Shown here piece by piece: positions 19,089 through 27,797 of a stretch of 64,000 bases of DNA; the first letter of the stretch is position 1; each line of letters begins with the position of its first letter. Location of the stretch: contig NZ_FRCZ01000005.1 in the NCBI RefSeq assembly GCF_900143085.1, forward strand, positions 1 to 64,000. The letters run 5' to 3'. The position numbers and the translations under genes were made by a program. Origin of the DNA: Gracilibacillus kekensis. Its GTDB lineage: Bacteria; Bacillota; Bacilli; Bacillales; Amphibacillaceae. Under the pieces are notes generated by a model. The model was not told where the DNA came from. It saw nothing but the letters and a program-made list of their open reading frames with translations, and ran no database searches.

Positions 19089-20057
19089 TTATGCCCACCA
19101 CATCTCTGTTGGACTCTCTTTAATATTTACGGCCTTCAAATTATCTACTGCTCTAGAAAAACCTTCATTAATTGACATAATTGGATCTTCATGTTCAATA
19201 CTCACGACATAATCATAACCATAGGTTCTTAACGCACTTATCATATTGGACCATTCTTCTAAACTGTGACCACAGCCTACAGAACGGAAATTCCATGCTC
19301 TTGTTTGAATGTTTCCGTATGGTTGCATATCTGTTAAACCATACATGTTAACATTATCTTGATCAATATAGGTATCCTTTGCATGAAAATGATGCAGCGC
19401 ACCTTCTTTTCCTAATATTTTGATTGCTGCAACTGGATCAATCCCCTGCCACCATAAATGACTTGGATCAAGATTTGCGCCAATTGCTGGACTCGTTTCT
19501 TCACGCAATTTTAACATGGTATATGGTGTATGCACTAGAAAGCCTGCGTGCAACTCAATACCAATCTTCACATTATGATTCTCTGCTAACTCACCGATTT
19601 CTTTCCAGTAAGGTACAAGTTTTTCTTTCCATTGCCAATCCAGTACCTCAGCGTATTCATTCGGCCACGGCGCTACCGGCCAGTTGGGAGCTTTAGCATT
19701 TTCCTGATCCCCAGGTGTACCTGAAAAACAGTTTACAACTGGTACCCCTGTTAAGCCTGCTAATTCTATGGTTTTTCTTAAGATTTCATCACTCTCATTA
19801 GCAAATGCCTTATCTGGGGTTAATGGGTTACCATGACAGCTGAATGCACTAATAGTTAACCCTCTGTCTTCTACTGCCTTTACATATGCTTCTCGTTTTG
19901 ATGCATCATGTAAAAGTTCATCTATTTTACAATGGGTATCACCTGGGTAACCTCCAGTTCCGATTTCTACTGCATCCAAACCGCTCGTCTTAACATGATC
20001 AAGCATTTCTTCAAAGTTTTTGTCTGCAAATAGTACTGTAAATACGCCTAACTTCAT
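19089..20057 (-). CDS. Sugar phosphate isomerase/epimerase family TIM-barrel protein
   Basis: A 322-residue AP-endonuclease-2-like barrel. Metal and substrate residues visible are Glu in DAVEIGTGG, His in SCHGNPLTP, Glu in GIELHAGFLVH, Asp and His in NLDPSHLWWQ, His in HFHAKDTY, and Glu in VSIEHEDP. This is the complete set for a divalent-metal enzyme. It is longer than its cluster partner at 17 kb and belongs to a different subgroup, so the two probably do different steps. Start: ATG after GGGAGG. It sits between two Gfo/Idh dehydrogenases with gaps of 15 and 21 bp. Confidence 0.88.
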   Translation of the reverse strand: MKLGVFTVLFADKNFEEMLDHVKTSGLDAVEIGTGGYPGDTHCKIDELLHDASKREAYVKAVEDRGLTISAFSCHGNPLTPDKAFANESDEILRKTIELAGLTGVPVVNCFSGTPGDQENAKAPNWPVAPWPNEYAEVLDWQWKEKLVPYWKEIGELAENHNVKIGIELHAGFLVHTPYTMLKLREETSPAIGANLDPSHLWWQGIDPVAAIKILGKEGALHHFHAKDTYIDQDNVNMYGLTDMQPYGNIQTRAWNFRSVGCGHSLEEWSNMISALRTYGYDYVVSIEHEDPIMSINEGFSRAVDNLKAVNIKESPTEMWWA

Positions 20058-20078
20058 TTCTATACCTCCCTTAAAACT

Positions 20079-21107
20079 TTATAGTGACACATTTTTCTTC
20101 GTTTGATTTGATTCTAGAGCTGCTAGAATGATTTTTAAAGATTTATAACCTTCTGTTCCATCAATTAATGGCTTGCGATCATGAAGCACACTATCGACAA
20201 AATGATCAATCACACCAGATGAAGTTTGACCATCACTATCATTGGTTTGAATTTGTCCTAATTGATAATTTACTTTCGATCCATCAGTAAAACTAGCAAT
20301 CAAGCTGTAATTCGGGTCATCTTCAAGACGCAAGTTACCCTTTTCTCCATAGATGACAGTTGAATTATCTTCTCCACCTTTATAAGCCCAACTAGCAGTT
20401 AACGTTCCGATAATACCAGTCTGACTACGTAAAATTGTTACTGCCTGATCATCGACATCACTGTTTTCTTTAGCAGATGATTCGATCATGGAAGCAACTT
20501 CTGTAAATTCCTCACCTAATATATATCGAATCATATCCGCTTTATGTACACCCAAGTCACCTAGTGCACCTATAAAAGCCTCTTCTTTACGGAAAAACCA
20601 GCTATCTTTCCCATCGATACTCCAACCTTCTGGACCACCATGACCAAAAGTAGTGCGGAAACTGTACAATTTGCCTAACTCTCCAGCAGCAATCATTTGT
20701 TTTGCTTTTTCATGGCTAGGCACAAAGCGTTGGTTGTGTGCGATCATTAATTTTTTACCGGCTTTCTCACTTGCAGCAATCATATCTTGTGCTTCTTTTT
20801 CTGAAGTTGCCATCGGTTTTTCACATAACACATGTTTTCCTTGTTCTGCTGCAAAGATAGATACTGGTGCATGTAAATAATTTGGTAAGCAGACACTTAC
20901 TAAATCTGCGTCAGATTCTGTTATCGTTTTTTTGTAATCGGTATAGGCTGGTGCATTATATTTTGAACCAGTTAACTGAGCACGTTCTTCGATAACATCA
21001 CACACGGCTACAATTTCTACATGTTTATTTGCTTTATATTCTGGTAAATGACGTTTAATTGCGATGCTCCCACATCCAATAACAGCTACTTTTAATTTAC
21101 TCATCAT
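20079..21107 (-). CDS. Gfo/Idh/MocA-family oxidoreductase
   Basis: A 342-residue dehydrogenase paralogous to the 18-kb gene. N-terminal KVAVIGCGSIAIKRHLPEY binds NAD(P); CEKPMATSEKEA is the family EKP motif; GALGDLGVHKADMIRYILG supplies the Asp/His of the active site. A second oxidoreductase of this family in one operon usually means either two sequential oxidations or an oxidation-reduction pair around a keto intermediate (inference). AGGAG lies 6 nt before the first of two adjacent ATGs; either could start. It lies 12 bp after the ThuA-like gene stop. Confidence 0.9.
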   Translation of the reverse strand: MMSKLKVAVIGCGSIAIKRHLPEYKANKHVEIVAVCDVIEERAQLTGSKYNAPAYTDYKKTITESDADLVSVCLPNYLHAPVSIFAAEQGKHVLCEKPMATSEKEAQDMIAASEKAGKKLMIAHNQRFVPSHEKAKQMIAAGELGKLYSFRTTFGHGGPEGWSIDGKDSWFFRKEEAFIGALGDLGVHKADMIRYILGEEFTEVASMIESSAKENSDVDDQAVTILRSQTGIIGTLTASWAYKGGEDNSTVIYGEKGNLRLEDDPNYSLIASFTDGSKVNYQLGQIQTNDSDGQTSSGVIDHFVDSVLHDRKPLIDGTEGYKSLKIILAALESNQTKKNVSL

Positions 21108-21119
21108 TAATCGCTCCTC

Positions 21120-21842
21120 TTATGATTTAGCTTTAATATCTTCTAATGGTTTTGCGTTTCCATAACTAGAGAATGTTCTACTCGTCGGCTTAGCCCAGCG
21201 GACAGCATTTTGTATAACCTTTTGAACATCTTGATGATAATAGGTAGGATATGCTTCATGCCCTGGACGAAAATAAAAGATTTTCCCATGACCTCGTCGA
21301 AACGTGCAGCCAGAGCGAAATACTTCTCCACCTTCAAACCAACTTACAAGAACTAGTTCGTCTGGTGCAGGTATATCAAAATGCTCCCCATACATTTCCT
21401 CTTTTTCAATTTCAATATATTCCCCTATTCCTTCTACTATTGGATGCGATGGATTGACGACCCACATTCTTTCTTTTTCATCCGCTTCACGCCATTTTAA
21501 GTCACAGCCTGTTCCCATAAGCTTCTGAAAAATTTTTGAGAAATGACCGGAATGTAGTACGATTAAACCCATACCCTCTAATACTCGTTGATGTACTTTT
21601 TCTACTATTTCATCTGCCACTTCATGGTGTGCTAAATGCCCCCACCATAGCATGACATCTGTTTTATTCAGTCTTTCATCTGTAATCCCATGATCAGGTT
21701 CATCTAGTGTTGCAGTTTCTACATGGATATCGTCTGTCTGCAAAAATTCCTTAATAGCTCCATGAATGCCTTTTGGATATATCTTGCCTACTTCTTGGTC
21801 TTGTTGCTCATGTCTGTGTTCATTCCAAATTAGAACGTTCAT
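21120..21842 (-). CDS. ThuA-like domain protein
   Basis: A 240-residue class-I-amidotransferase-like fold protein of the ThuA (trehalose utilisation) family. Motifs include [44 protein letters not shown] and [21 protein letters not shown] near the end. ThuA acts with the Gfo/Idh enzyme ThuB on 3-keto-disaccharides in rhizobia, so its presence with two Gfo/Idh genes points to 3-keto-glycoside chemistry (inference). It is first in the five-gene operon, directly opposite the AraC gene. The start ATG has a GGGAGG site. Confidence 0.88.
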   Translation of the reverse strand: MNVLIWNEHRHEQQDQEVGKIYPKGIHGAIKEFLQTDDIHVETATLDEPDHGITDERLNKTDVMLWWGHLAHHEVADEIVEKVHQRVLEGMGLIVLHSGHFSKIFQKLMGTGCDLKWREADEKERMWVVNPSHPIVEGIGEYIEIEKEEMYGEHFDIPAPDELVLVSWFEGGEVFRSGCTFRRGHGKIFYFRPGHEAYPTYYHQDVQKVIQNAVRWAKPTSRTFSSYGNAKPLEDIKAKS

Positions 21843-21933
21843 AAAAATGCTCTTCCTCCCTTATCTAGTTATCCTATTTTCTTAAGTTTTTAGGAATCAA
21901 GAGTTGAATCCATAATTTAGATATTCAATCCTT

Positions 21934-21965
21934 TTGTATTGTCAGCACTTACATATGCAATACAA
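21934..21965. promoter_or_regulatory. Candidate operator between the sugar operon and its AraC regulator
   Basis: TTGTATTG and CAATACAA form an exact 8-bp inverted repeat with 16 bp between, near the centre of the 226-bp divergent intergenic region. A TATAAT-like -10 for the AraC gene is at 22011-22016. Such a dyad between a regulator and its divergent target is a plausible binding site, but no factor can be assigned from sequence. Confidence 0.4.
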
Positions 21966-22068
21966 CTAACTAACATAATAAAGGATGATGTATTCAATTA
22001 ACATAAATGATATAATCAAAACATGAACTATTTTGCTATTATTATAGCTTATTAGGAGGTGGTATTAC

Positions 22069-22833
22069 ATGAGAATAGATTTTTGTGGCTATTCGTACCA
22101 TGATAGTCTGTTTCATACTTCTCACAGGTCTCGATTTGCTTCCTATTTATTTCGGCTACAAACGGAAGGACGTTCTCGGGTTAAAGTTAATGATAAAAGA
22201 CATGTTGTAGAAAAAGGAGACTTACTCATTATTAAACCTGGAGAAACTTACGAACTATATGTTGAAGATGGACAACAAAGCGGGGATTTTCATTTGTATT
22301 GTGAAGGTGAATGGATTGACGATCGCTTTCATCTTGCACCAACTTTAACAAACATCCCATTAGAGGACACAGTTTTAGATTTATGGCACCATCTAATTAT
22401 TGAAGGTCGTCGACCACAGAAAGAAAGAAATAGTGAACTTACCAAGTATTTGTTAAGTGCACTGTGTGTTTCTTTAGAAAGATCTTTAGATAAGAAAACA
22501 TCGACGATATATCGACCTTACGTTGTAACCAAAATGATGCGTTACATAGAAGAAAATGCAACGAAGCAAGGTTTCCAAGTTCAAGATATTGCAAACTTAT
22601 CTAATCTAAGCGTTTCTCGATGTGTACATATTTTTAAAGAGCATGTGAACATGACCATTATTGAATATGCTCAAACTATCAGAATATCCGCTGCTATAAA
22701 CCAAATGAAATATACAACAATGACGTTAGAGAACATTTCACATAACTGCGGTTTTGGTTCTTATTCATACTTTCATCGCGTCTTTAAAAATAAATTTGGC
22801 ATATCACCTAGTTCTTACAGAAAAAAAGTTTAG
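22069..22833 (+). CDS. AraC-family transcriptional regulator of the sugar cluster
   Basis: A 254-residue activator-type regulator. Residues 1-150 form a cupin-like sensor domain (VVEKGDLLIIKPGETYELYV is the typical cupin strand). Residues about 155-254 hold two HTH motifs: FQVQDIANLSNLSVSRCVHIFKEHVNMTIIEYAQTIRI and MTLENISHNCGFGSYSYFHRVFKNKFGISPSSYRKK, the latter being the AraC signature. AGGAGGTGG precedes the ATG. It is transcribed away from the ThuA/oxidoreductase/isomerase operon, so it most likely controls it in response to a sugar. Confidence 0.92.
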   Translation: MRIDFCGYSYHDSLFHTSHRSRFASYLFRLQTEGRSRVKVNDKRHVVEKGDLLIIKPGETYELYVEDGQQSGDFHLYCEGEWIDDRFHLAPTLTNIPLEDTVLDLWHHLIIEGRRPQKERNSELTKYLLSALCVSLERSLDKKTSTIYRPYVVTKMMRYIEENATKQGFQVQDIANLSNLSVSRCVHIFKEHVNMTIIEYAQTIRISAAINQMKYTTMTLENISHNCGFGSYSYFHRVFKNKFGISPSSYRKKV

Positions 22834-22899
22834 GAAAAATTGGGAGAAGATACTGCTCAATAACTTTTTTATATTAGCTAAAGTGGTAACTATGAATGT

Positions 22900-23312
22900 T
22901 TAATCTGATAAACATCCGCTCCGGCTGCCCACTTCCCTTTCCGTGGGGTTTTTCCTTCAGCTAACTTCTTCAAGCAAAGGTCGCTCGAAAAAGTGGATCT
23001 TCAGGTAAAACATTCCCACAGGAGAGAAAGTGGACGGCCTGCGCTAATATAGTTGCTCTACAACTATTGTGACAGCTAACATCTCGAGCTGTTAATCCAA
23101 TCAACGAATTATTCACATGAGAGAAATGACATAATGCTACCTCATACTAGCTTTGTAAAATTTCAAATTAGCGTAGGCGTCCGCTTCTACTCCTATGGGA
23201 TATTTTTCTCCTAAGATCCACTTTGGTAAGTGATCTTTACTTACCAAAGTTAGCTGAGGAGAAAAACCCATGGAAAGAGAAGCGGACAAGCCGTAGCGAG
23301 TGCTAAGCAAAC
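22900..23312. repeat. Dispersed palindromic repeat, copy B (two hairpins plus linker)
   Basis: Two long imperfect hairpins are joined by a linker. Hairpin 1 (about 22915-23045) opens CCGCTCCGGCTGCCCACTTC and closes AAGTGGACGGCCTGCGCT. Hairpin 2 (about 23165-23307) opens AGCGTAGGCGTCCGCTTC, contains CACTTTGGTAAG/CTTACCAAAGTTAGC, and closes AAGCGGACAAGCCGTAGCG. The linker matches the start of the window. It fills the gap between the AraC gene and a convergent response regulator gene; no gene is seen between 22834 and 23478. Confidence 0.85.
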
Positions 23313-23319
23313 TACGCAT

Positions 23320-23358
23320 AAAATCCAAACGATGCTATTCTAATCGTTTGGATTTTTT
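23320..23358 (+). terminator. Rho-independent terminator, probably bidirectional
   Basis: AAATCCAAACGAT pairs with ATCGTTTGGATTT around a short loop and is followed by seven T residues on the plus strand. The stem is nearly the same as at 12957-12991. It lies between the convergent AraC and response-regulator genes, just after repeat copy B. Confidence 0.75.
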
Positions 23359-23478
23359 TAATAATAAATTTCTTTTTTCGATCTTTTTAGGTACGTAAGA
23401 GGATGATACTCAATAATAAGCGACAATTTTATAAATATTAGTAGTATTCATTCATTGTCCTTTCAAATATAAATAGAA

Positions 23479-24156
23479 TTACCCTGTCATATCTGAAAGC
23501 ATTTGTAATAGTTCTACGCGATTTTTGATTTGTAATTTTTTGTATATAATAGATAGATAATTTTTTACAGTTCCTTCACTAATACCTAATTGCTCTGCTA
23601 TCATCCGGTTAGTCCAACCTTTTTTCATAAGTTGAATAATTTGCCACTCTCTGTTATTTAAATCTTTGCGATTATTAAAATGTTCTTTAATAAAATGTAA
23701 CGAACTCTCTCTTTCAATCTTCAATAATGACTCTAATCGTTCAGAAAAGGATTGAACGAGATTTTGTGGCGCAACAAATTTCCCATCTATAATAAAACGT
23801 AACGTGTTTTTAAACTCTTCGAGACCTGAACTTTTAAGTATATAACCATCTGCTGCGACAGATAATAAGGTCTCAATTGATTCTTCATCATCATAAGCAG
23901 AGAGCAATACTACTTTAATGTTAGGATATATTTCCTTTAACTGTTTCGCACATTCAAATCCATCCATTATAGGCATATGTATATCTAATAAAACTAAATA
24001 TGGCCTAACTTCCTTTTCTTTAATAAAATTAATAACTTCTTGTCCATTTTTTAAAGTACCAATAACACGAAACTCCTCCATATCTTCGACAAAGCTAGTG
24101 ATCATGTCACGAAAAAGTGTTTGGGATTCTGCTACTACTACAGTATGTTTTGTCAT
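23479..24156 (-). CDS. Orphan NarL/FixJ-type response regulator
   Basis: A 225-residue DNA-binding response regulator with an N-terminal receiver (phospho-acceptor Asp 58 in VLLDIHMP, Lys in GYILKSSG) and a C-terminal LuxR-type HTH (LNNREWQIIQLMKKGWTNRMIAEQLGISEGTVKNYLSIIYKKL). The start at MTKHTVVV is chosen because GAGGAGG lies 8 nt upstream; a longer frame to 24198 lacks a ribosome site. The first acidic pocket reads VVVAESQTLF, where most receivers have two acidic residues, so one is replaced by Ser. No histidine kinase is adjacent. It is next to polysaccharide genes and sinR, suggesting a role in surface or biofilm control (inference). Confidence 0.88.
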   Translation of the reverse strand: MTKHTVVVAESQTLFRDMITSFVEDMEEFRVIGTLKNGQEVINFIKEKEVRPYLVLLDIHMPIMDGFECAKQLKEIYPNIKVVLLSAYDDEESIETLLSVAADGYILKSSGLEEFKNTLRFIIDGKFVAPQNLVQSFSERLESLLKIERESSLHFIKEHFNNRKDLNNREWQIIQLMKKGWTNRMIAEQLGISEGTVKNYLSIIYKKLQIKNRVELLQMLSDMTG

Positions 24157-24430
24157 CATCTGTTCCTCCTCATTTCCTATTTTATTTATAGTGAACAATA
24201 AATGGATTACGTTTATTCCTGGTAACTATTTTTATTATAACGTATTTTTCATTCGTTTTAAAGAACATTTTAGTTTTAATTAACTATTTCTTTTGTTTTT
24301 TTCTGTTTTATAATAATTAAACTAAGATTTTGTATAGTTTCCTATTCCTATATAACATACTATTTAGCAAATGATTTTGAGGCATAAAGTATCAAAAATA
24401 ATAATCCGTTATTTCTACTTAAAATATCTC

Positions 24431-25516
24431 TTATTCGAGATATTTTCTTTTAAGTGTGTTGAAGTTAAATTCATTAACAAAGTGTAGTTTATCAGCTATT
24501 TTTAATATAGAATACAACTCAGCCATGAAAGTCTGTTCTTTATGATTTATTACTTGTTTTAAATTGATTATCGGTTTGTTTAATAAATATGCTTCAAAAT
24601 ATATCGAAGATTGCTGATCCCACTCTACATAGATATCCATTTCTGCTAAATATAAAAGTATATTCATTTCTTCCCTGATGAACTGAATATTTCTTTCGAT
24701 ATTTAATTTCTTCATATATAAACGTACTATTTGTTCCCCCTTCAGATCCCCATAAAAATACCATATGAAGTTTGTATCCTTTTGCTTTAATCTTTTACAG
24801 AGGTGTATAAATGCCTCGATATGTCGTTGGCTAGTTGGACCGTGCATAGATAGAATCCTCAATTGTTGATCTCGGCTTAATTTATCATCATTATGTTTAC
24901 TAATTTTAGTTAAAGACTCTTTATAAAATGGATCTGCATAATATTTTACATTAAATAACTTGTTAGTTAGCATTTCATTGTACATTGACTGTGAACTTAT
25001 GTAGATAAGGTCATTTTTTTGAAGCGTTTTTAAAATAGATTGATACGATTTAGAAAAAAGTCTAGTTGGAAAATAGTATATCTTCTGTGTTGCATTGATT
25101 TTGTCACGTAAATAATGGGAAGTGAGTCCAGATGAAAAGCTAATTGCACTATCATAATATGTATCTGGGTGAAATAAATCAGGCTTGATTTTTTTCCAAT
25201 AAAGTTCAACAATAGATGGATACGTATAATAAGCCTTTCGAATGTGAGCAGGTATTGGTGGATTCTCCACCTTGAAAAACCAATTTTGTTTTTGATAAAT
25301 ATCCTTTATAACCTTCGTGACTCTAGTTGTAACGGCTGGTAATACTCTAGTCGTTTCGGGTAATAAAGTTGTGAAGGTTGTGTTGTTCTCCATAAGTTTC
25401 ACATCAATTTTTGCATCTTTCGACATATGACGATTAATAATAAATAATTGATGTTCAAAGGACAAAATAGGATCTTCCGGATCGATAATAAATAAAATTC
25501 TTTTTTGTTTTTTCAT
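24431..25516 (-). CDS. Glycosyltransferase-like protein (divergent GT-B fold)
   Basis: A 361-residue protein with no signal peptide. The C-terminal half resembles a GT-B donor domain: LRILSMHGPTSQRHIEAFIHLCKRLKQKDTNFIWYFYGDLKGEQ, then IQFIREEMNILLYLAEMDIYVEWDQQSSIYFEAYLLNKPII, where the Glu of YFEAYLLNKP sits where glycosyltransferase 4 proteins have the sugar-nucleotide Glu. The N-terminal half is unlike known acceptors. Likely transfers a sugar in surface polysaccharide assembly, but this is fold-level inference. RBS GAGGAGG. It lies 53 bp from sinR on the same strand. Confidence 0.6.
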   Translation of the reverse strand: MKKQKRILFIIDPEDPILSFEHQLFIINRHMSKDAKIDVKLMENNTTFTTLLPETTRVLPAVTTRVTKVIKDIYQKQNWFFKVENPPIPAHIRKAYYTYPSIVELYWKKIKPDLFHPDTYYDSAISFSSGLTSHYLRDKINATQKIYYFPTRLFSKSYQSILKTLQKNDLIYISSQSMYNEMLTNKLFNVKYYADPFYKESLTKISKHNDDKLSRDQQLRILSMHGPTSQRHIEAFIHLCKRLKQKDTNFIWYFYGDLKGEQIVRLYMKKLNIERNIQFIREEMNILLYLAEMDIYVEWDQQSSIYFEAYLLNKPIINLKQVINHKEQTFMAELYSILKIADKLHFVNEFNFNTLKRKYLE

Positions 25517-25569
25517 TAGTTAATCGTCCTCCTCTCTCTCCTATGGTTAGACTACCATCAACTTTTTTA

Positions 25570-25902
25570 TCATTGATCCTGTTTGTTTTTCCATTTTATG
25601 AATTCAAATATTACTTTATACTCGTCAATATCTGGTTTGGTAATTCCTAATGCCTTTAATTCTCTAATAAATTCAGTCCATTCATTATTGGTGATTATTG
25701 GTTCATGTTCTGCCCCTAATAATGTTGCGACTTCTACATTTAGTACTTCTGCAACTTTTTCGACAATCTGAATAGACGGATTGTCGTTTAGATTTCTTTC
25801 GATATTACTTAAGTAAGATTTAGAAACATCTGCTCGTTCTGCCAATTCAGAAAGTGTTAATTTTTTTGCTTTTCTAATTCGATTAATATTCGTCCCTATC
25901 AT
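25570..25902 (-). CDS. sinR: SinR-like master regulator (XRE-type HTH with SinI-interaction tail)
   Basis: A 110-residue protein aligning along its length with Bacillus SinR. Residues 1-65 are the HTH (INRIRKAKKLTLSELAERADVSKSYLSNIERNLNDNPSIQIVEKVAEVLNV), with the SKSYLSNIERNL recognition region nearly as in SinR. Residues 75-110 are the helical oligomerisation/SinI-binding hook (WTEFIRELKALGI and FEFIKWKNKQDQ). SinR represses exopolysaccharide genes through GTTCTYT sites, and two such sites lie upstream of the Wzz-like gene at 27.7 kb. No separate sinI is visible. Start ATG after GAGGT. Confidence 0.82.
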   Translation of the reverse strand: MIGTNINRIRKAKKLTLSELAERADVSKSYLSNIERNLNDNPSIQIVEKVAEVLNVEVATLLGAEHEPIITNNEWTEFIRELKALGITKPDIDEYKVIFEFIKWKNKQDQ

Positions 25903-26086
25903 TTTTAATACCTCAAATCCTATCGAAATTCTTCTAAACTTAATTTAACATCCGCAGGAATTTTCACACCCACTGATTGATAGCGAAACTTATCAGAAAG
26001 TAACCGTCCATGTATCCTTTGATTTAAAATTTGAATAGAATATTATGGACGATTACACGCGTTAGCGATTCATGATAGGTATATAT

Positions 26087-27205
26087 TTATATTCCATCAT
26101 CCCTAAGCTGCAAGTACTTTTGTTCGGTCTGACGAGCTACCTGCTTTACATCGTAACCCTTCTTAATTAATACCTCTGCATCTACTGGATTTCGATTTTT
26201 TTTCTCATAAGACTCGTACATTTTTTCCAACCATTCGCGTTTATTGTTTAACTGGATAAACTCTATCAAATCAGCCCGCAAATCAACCTCTCTTGGAATG
26301 TGATCGGAAGCAAGTATAGGTAAACCTGCACTCTGTGCTTCAATTAATGTCATTGGTAAGCCCTCATGAAGGGATGGGTATAGAAATAAATCAAACGCTT
26401 GCATCCACCGTTCGATATCTTCCTTTACATTTAAGAAAATCACGTGGTCAACTATATGATATTGTTTGATCTTTTCTTCAATTTTCTTTCGTAATGGACC
26501 ATCTCCTATTAAAATCAATTTTGCTTGTGGAATTCTTCTGCGGAATCCTACAAATAATTCAATGAGGTAATCATGATTTTTTTGAGGCGAAAAAGGACCA
26601 ATATGACCAATAAGAAATTCTTTATCACTGATATGTATTTCTTGCCTTACTTTCTCCCTTACGGAATTCGAGTAACAAAAACGTTCTAATTCAATAGCAT
26701 TATAGATAATTTCAGCATTTTTAGCTTTTGTTTTGAACAACCATTTGGCAGCTTCAGAGGAACAGGCAAAATAATGAGTAGCATATAAAGAAATAATAGA
26801 ACCTGCCACATTCTGTAGAAATTTTTCCTTTCCTGTTTTTTCCGTCCCTGTATTATGGCTATGAACAACCCTAACTGGAATGCCAACTCTTTTAGCAGCC
26901 TTTAGAGAGAAAGAACTCATTTTATCTAAATGTGCATGCATCACTATATAAAAGCGGTGTCCTTTAAAAAAATGTCTCAGAGCTTTTTTATATCCTTGTA
27001 TCCCTACATCATCTATAGAAGGAATGCGGTAAAGATGTCCTCCCATAGTGCGAATTTCTTCATCATAATCGCCTTCTGCATTGGTTAAAAAATCAAATTG
27101 TACTTTACTCCTGTCTAGATTACGATAGACGTTCATTAGCATGGTCCCTATTTCGCCATGATTCATCTTTTCAACTACATGTAATATCCTTAACGCACTT
27201 TCCAA
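26087..27205 (-). CDS. EpsF-like family 4 glycosyltransferase
   Basis: A 373-residue GT-B glycosyltransferase. The N-terminal region RILHVVEKMNHGEIGTMLMNVYRNLDRSKVQFDFLT closely resembles Bacillus EpsF. The donor domain has IGHIGPFSPQKNHDYLIELF, LILIGDGPLRKKIEE and the signature YPSLHEGLPMTLIEAQSAGLPILASD, with the EX7E-type Glu pair. A TTG at 27205 is the best start: GAGGGGG lies 7 nt upstream and the resulting N-terminus (MESALRILHV) matches EpsF. The longer frame to 27244 also begins at TTG, but without a ribosome site. It lies 57 bp downstream of the Wzz-like gene in a likely operon. Confidence 0.88.
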   Translation of the reverse strand: MESALRILHVVEKMNHGEIGTMLMNVYRNLDRSKVQFDFLTNAEGDYDEEIRTMGGHLYRIPSIDDVGIQGYKKALRHFFKGHRFYIVMHAHLDKMSSFSLKAAKRVGIPVRVVHSHNTGTEKTGKEKFLQNVAGSIISLYATHYFACSSEAAKWLFKTKAKNAEIIYNAIELERFCYSNSVREKVRQEIHISDKEFLIGHIGPFSPQKNHDYLIELFVGFRRRIPQAKLILIGDGPLRKKIEEKIKQYHIVDHVIFLNVKEDIERWMQAFDLFLYPSLHEGLPMTLIEAQSAGLPILASDHIPREVDLRADLIEFIQLNNKREWLEKMYESYEKKNRNPVDAEVLIKKGYDVKQVARQTEQKYLQLRDDGI

Positions 27206-27262
27206 GTGTAATCCCCCTCTATTATTATTCGTTAGAATGTACAAATAAGTGGTAGCAATTAA

Positions 27263-27703
27263 TTAGCGATATTTAATATGTGATTTAGCTTCAATCAGCT
27301 GACTTATATTGTATATTTCTAATTCATTACGGATAATTCTCGCTGTTGTGTTTGCTATCAAAACAGCTCGATCTGGTTCTGTATCGACTACGGATATACG
27401 AATAACTTGAGAATCATCTACTCTTTGCACATTGAAATTTTTAGTCAAGCTTTTTTTGGAATAAGGTAATTGCAACTCCTTGATTAACTCTTCTATAATT
27501 ATGTCATCTTTTATCATTGCTACAATTGCTGTCATTGTCTCTGAATCCGTTTCAACCATTAGCTGAGTTGAAGTTTGAAAAAGAGCTTTGTCGGATTGAC
27601 CATAAAGTAAATAACCTGTAGCTGACATCATTACCACACTAAATAAGATAAAGATTCTTTTTTTATTAATAAAAACAAACGGATGATTTACATCTTTTTT
27701 CAT
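27263..27703 (-). CDS. Short Wzz/EpsA-like polysaccharide chain-length protein
   Basis: A 146-residue membrane protein with one N-terminal transmembrane helix (IFILFSVVMMSATGYLLYG) and an extracytoplasmic Wzz-type domain (ALFQTSTQLMVE, VQRVDDSQVIRISVVDTEPDRAVLIANTTARIIRNEL). Family members such as EpsA/YveK have about 230 residues and a second transmembrane helix at the C-terminus; this one stops right after the Wzz domain, and there is no continuation in another frame in the 57-bp gap. No tyrosine kinase partner follows. ATG at 27703 is used because AAAGGTG then lies at the right distance; a GTG 9 nt upstream overlaps that site. Confidence 0.8.
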   Translation of the reverse strand: MKKDVNHPFVFINKKRIFILFSVVMMSATGYLLYGQSDKALFQTSTQLMVETDSETMTAIVAMIKDDIIIEELIKELQLPYSKKSLTKNFNVQRVDDSQVIRISVVDTEPDRAVLIANTTARIIRNELEIYNISQLIEAKSHIKYR

Positions 27704-27797
27704 TTTGTTCACCTTTTTTTCATTATAACGAACGATGATTTTAAACTTTTCTTACTTAAGTGCAGTTCATTTCATTCTATTCATTTAAACATAATAT

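Noticed and set aside
27263-27703. Wzz-like gene as a frameshifted pseudogene
   Set aside because: The 57-bp gap to the next gene has no room for, and no frame coding, the missing C-terminal helix; the short gene has good start signals. It is reported as a short protein instead.
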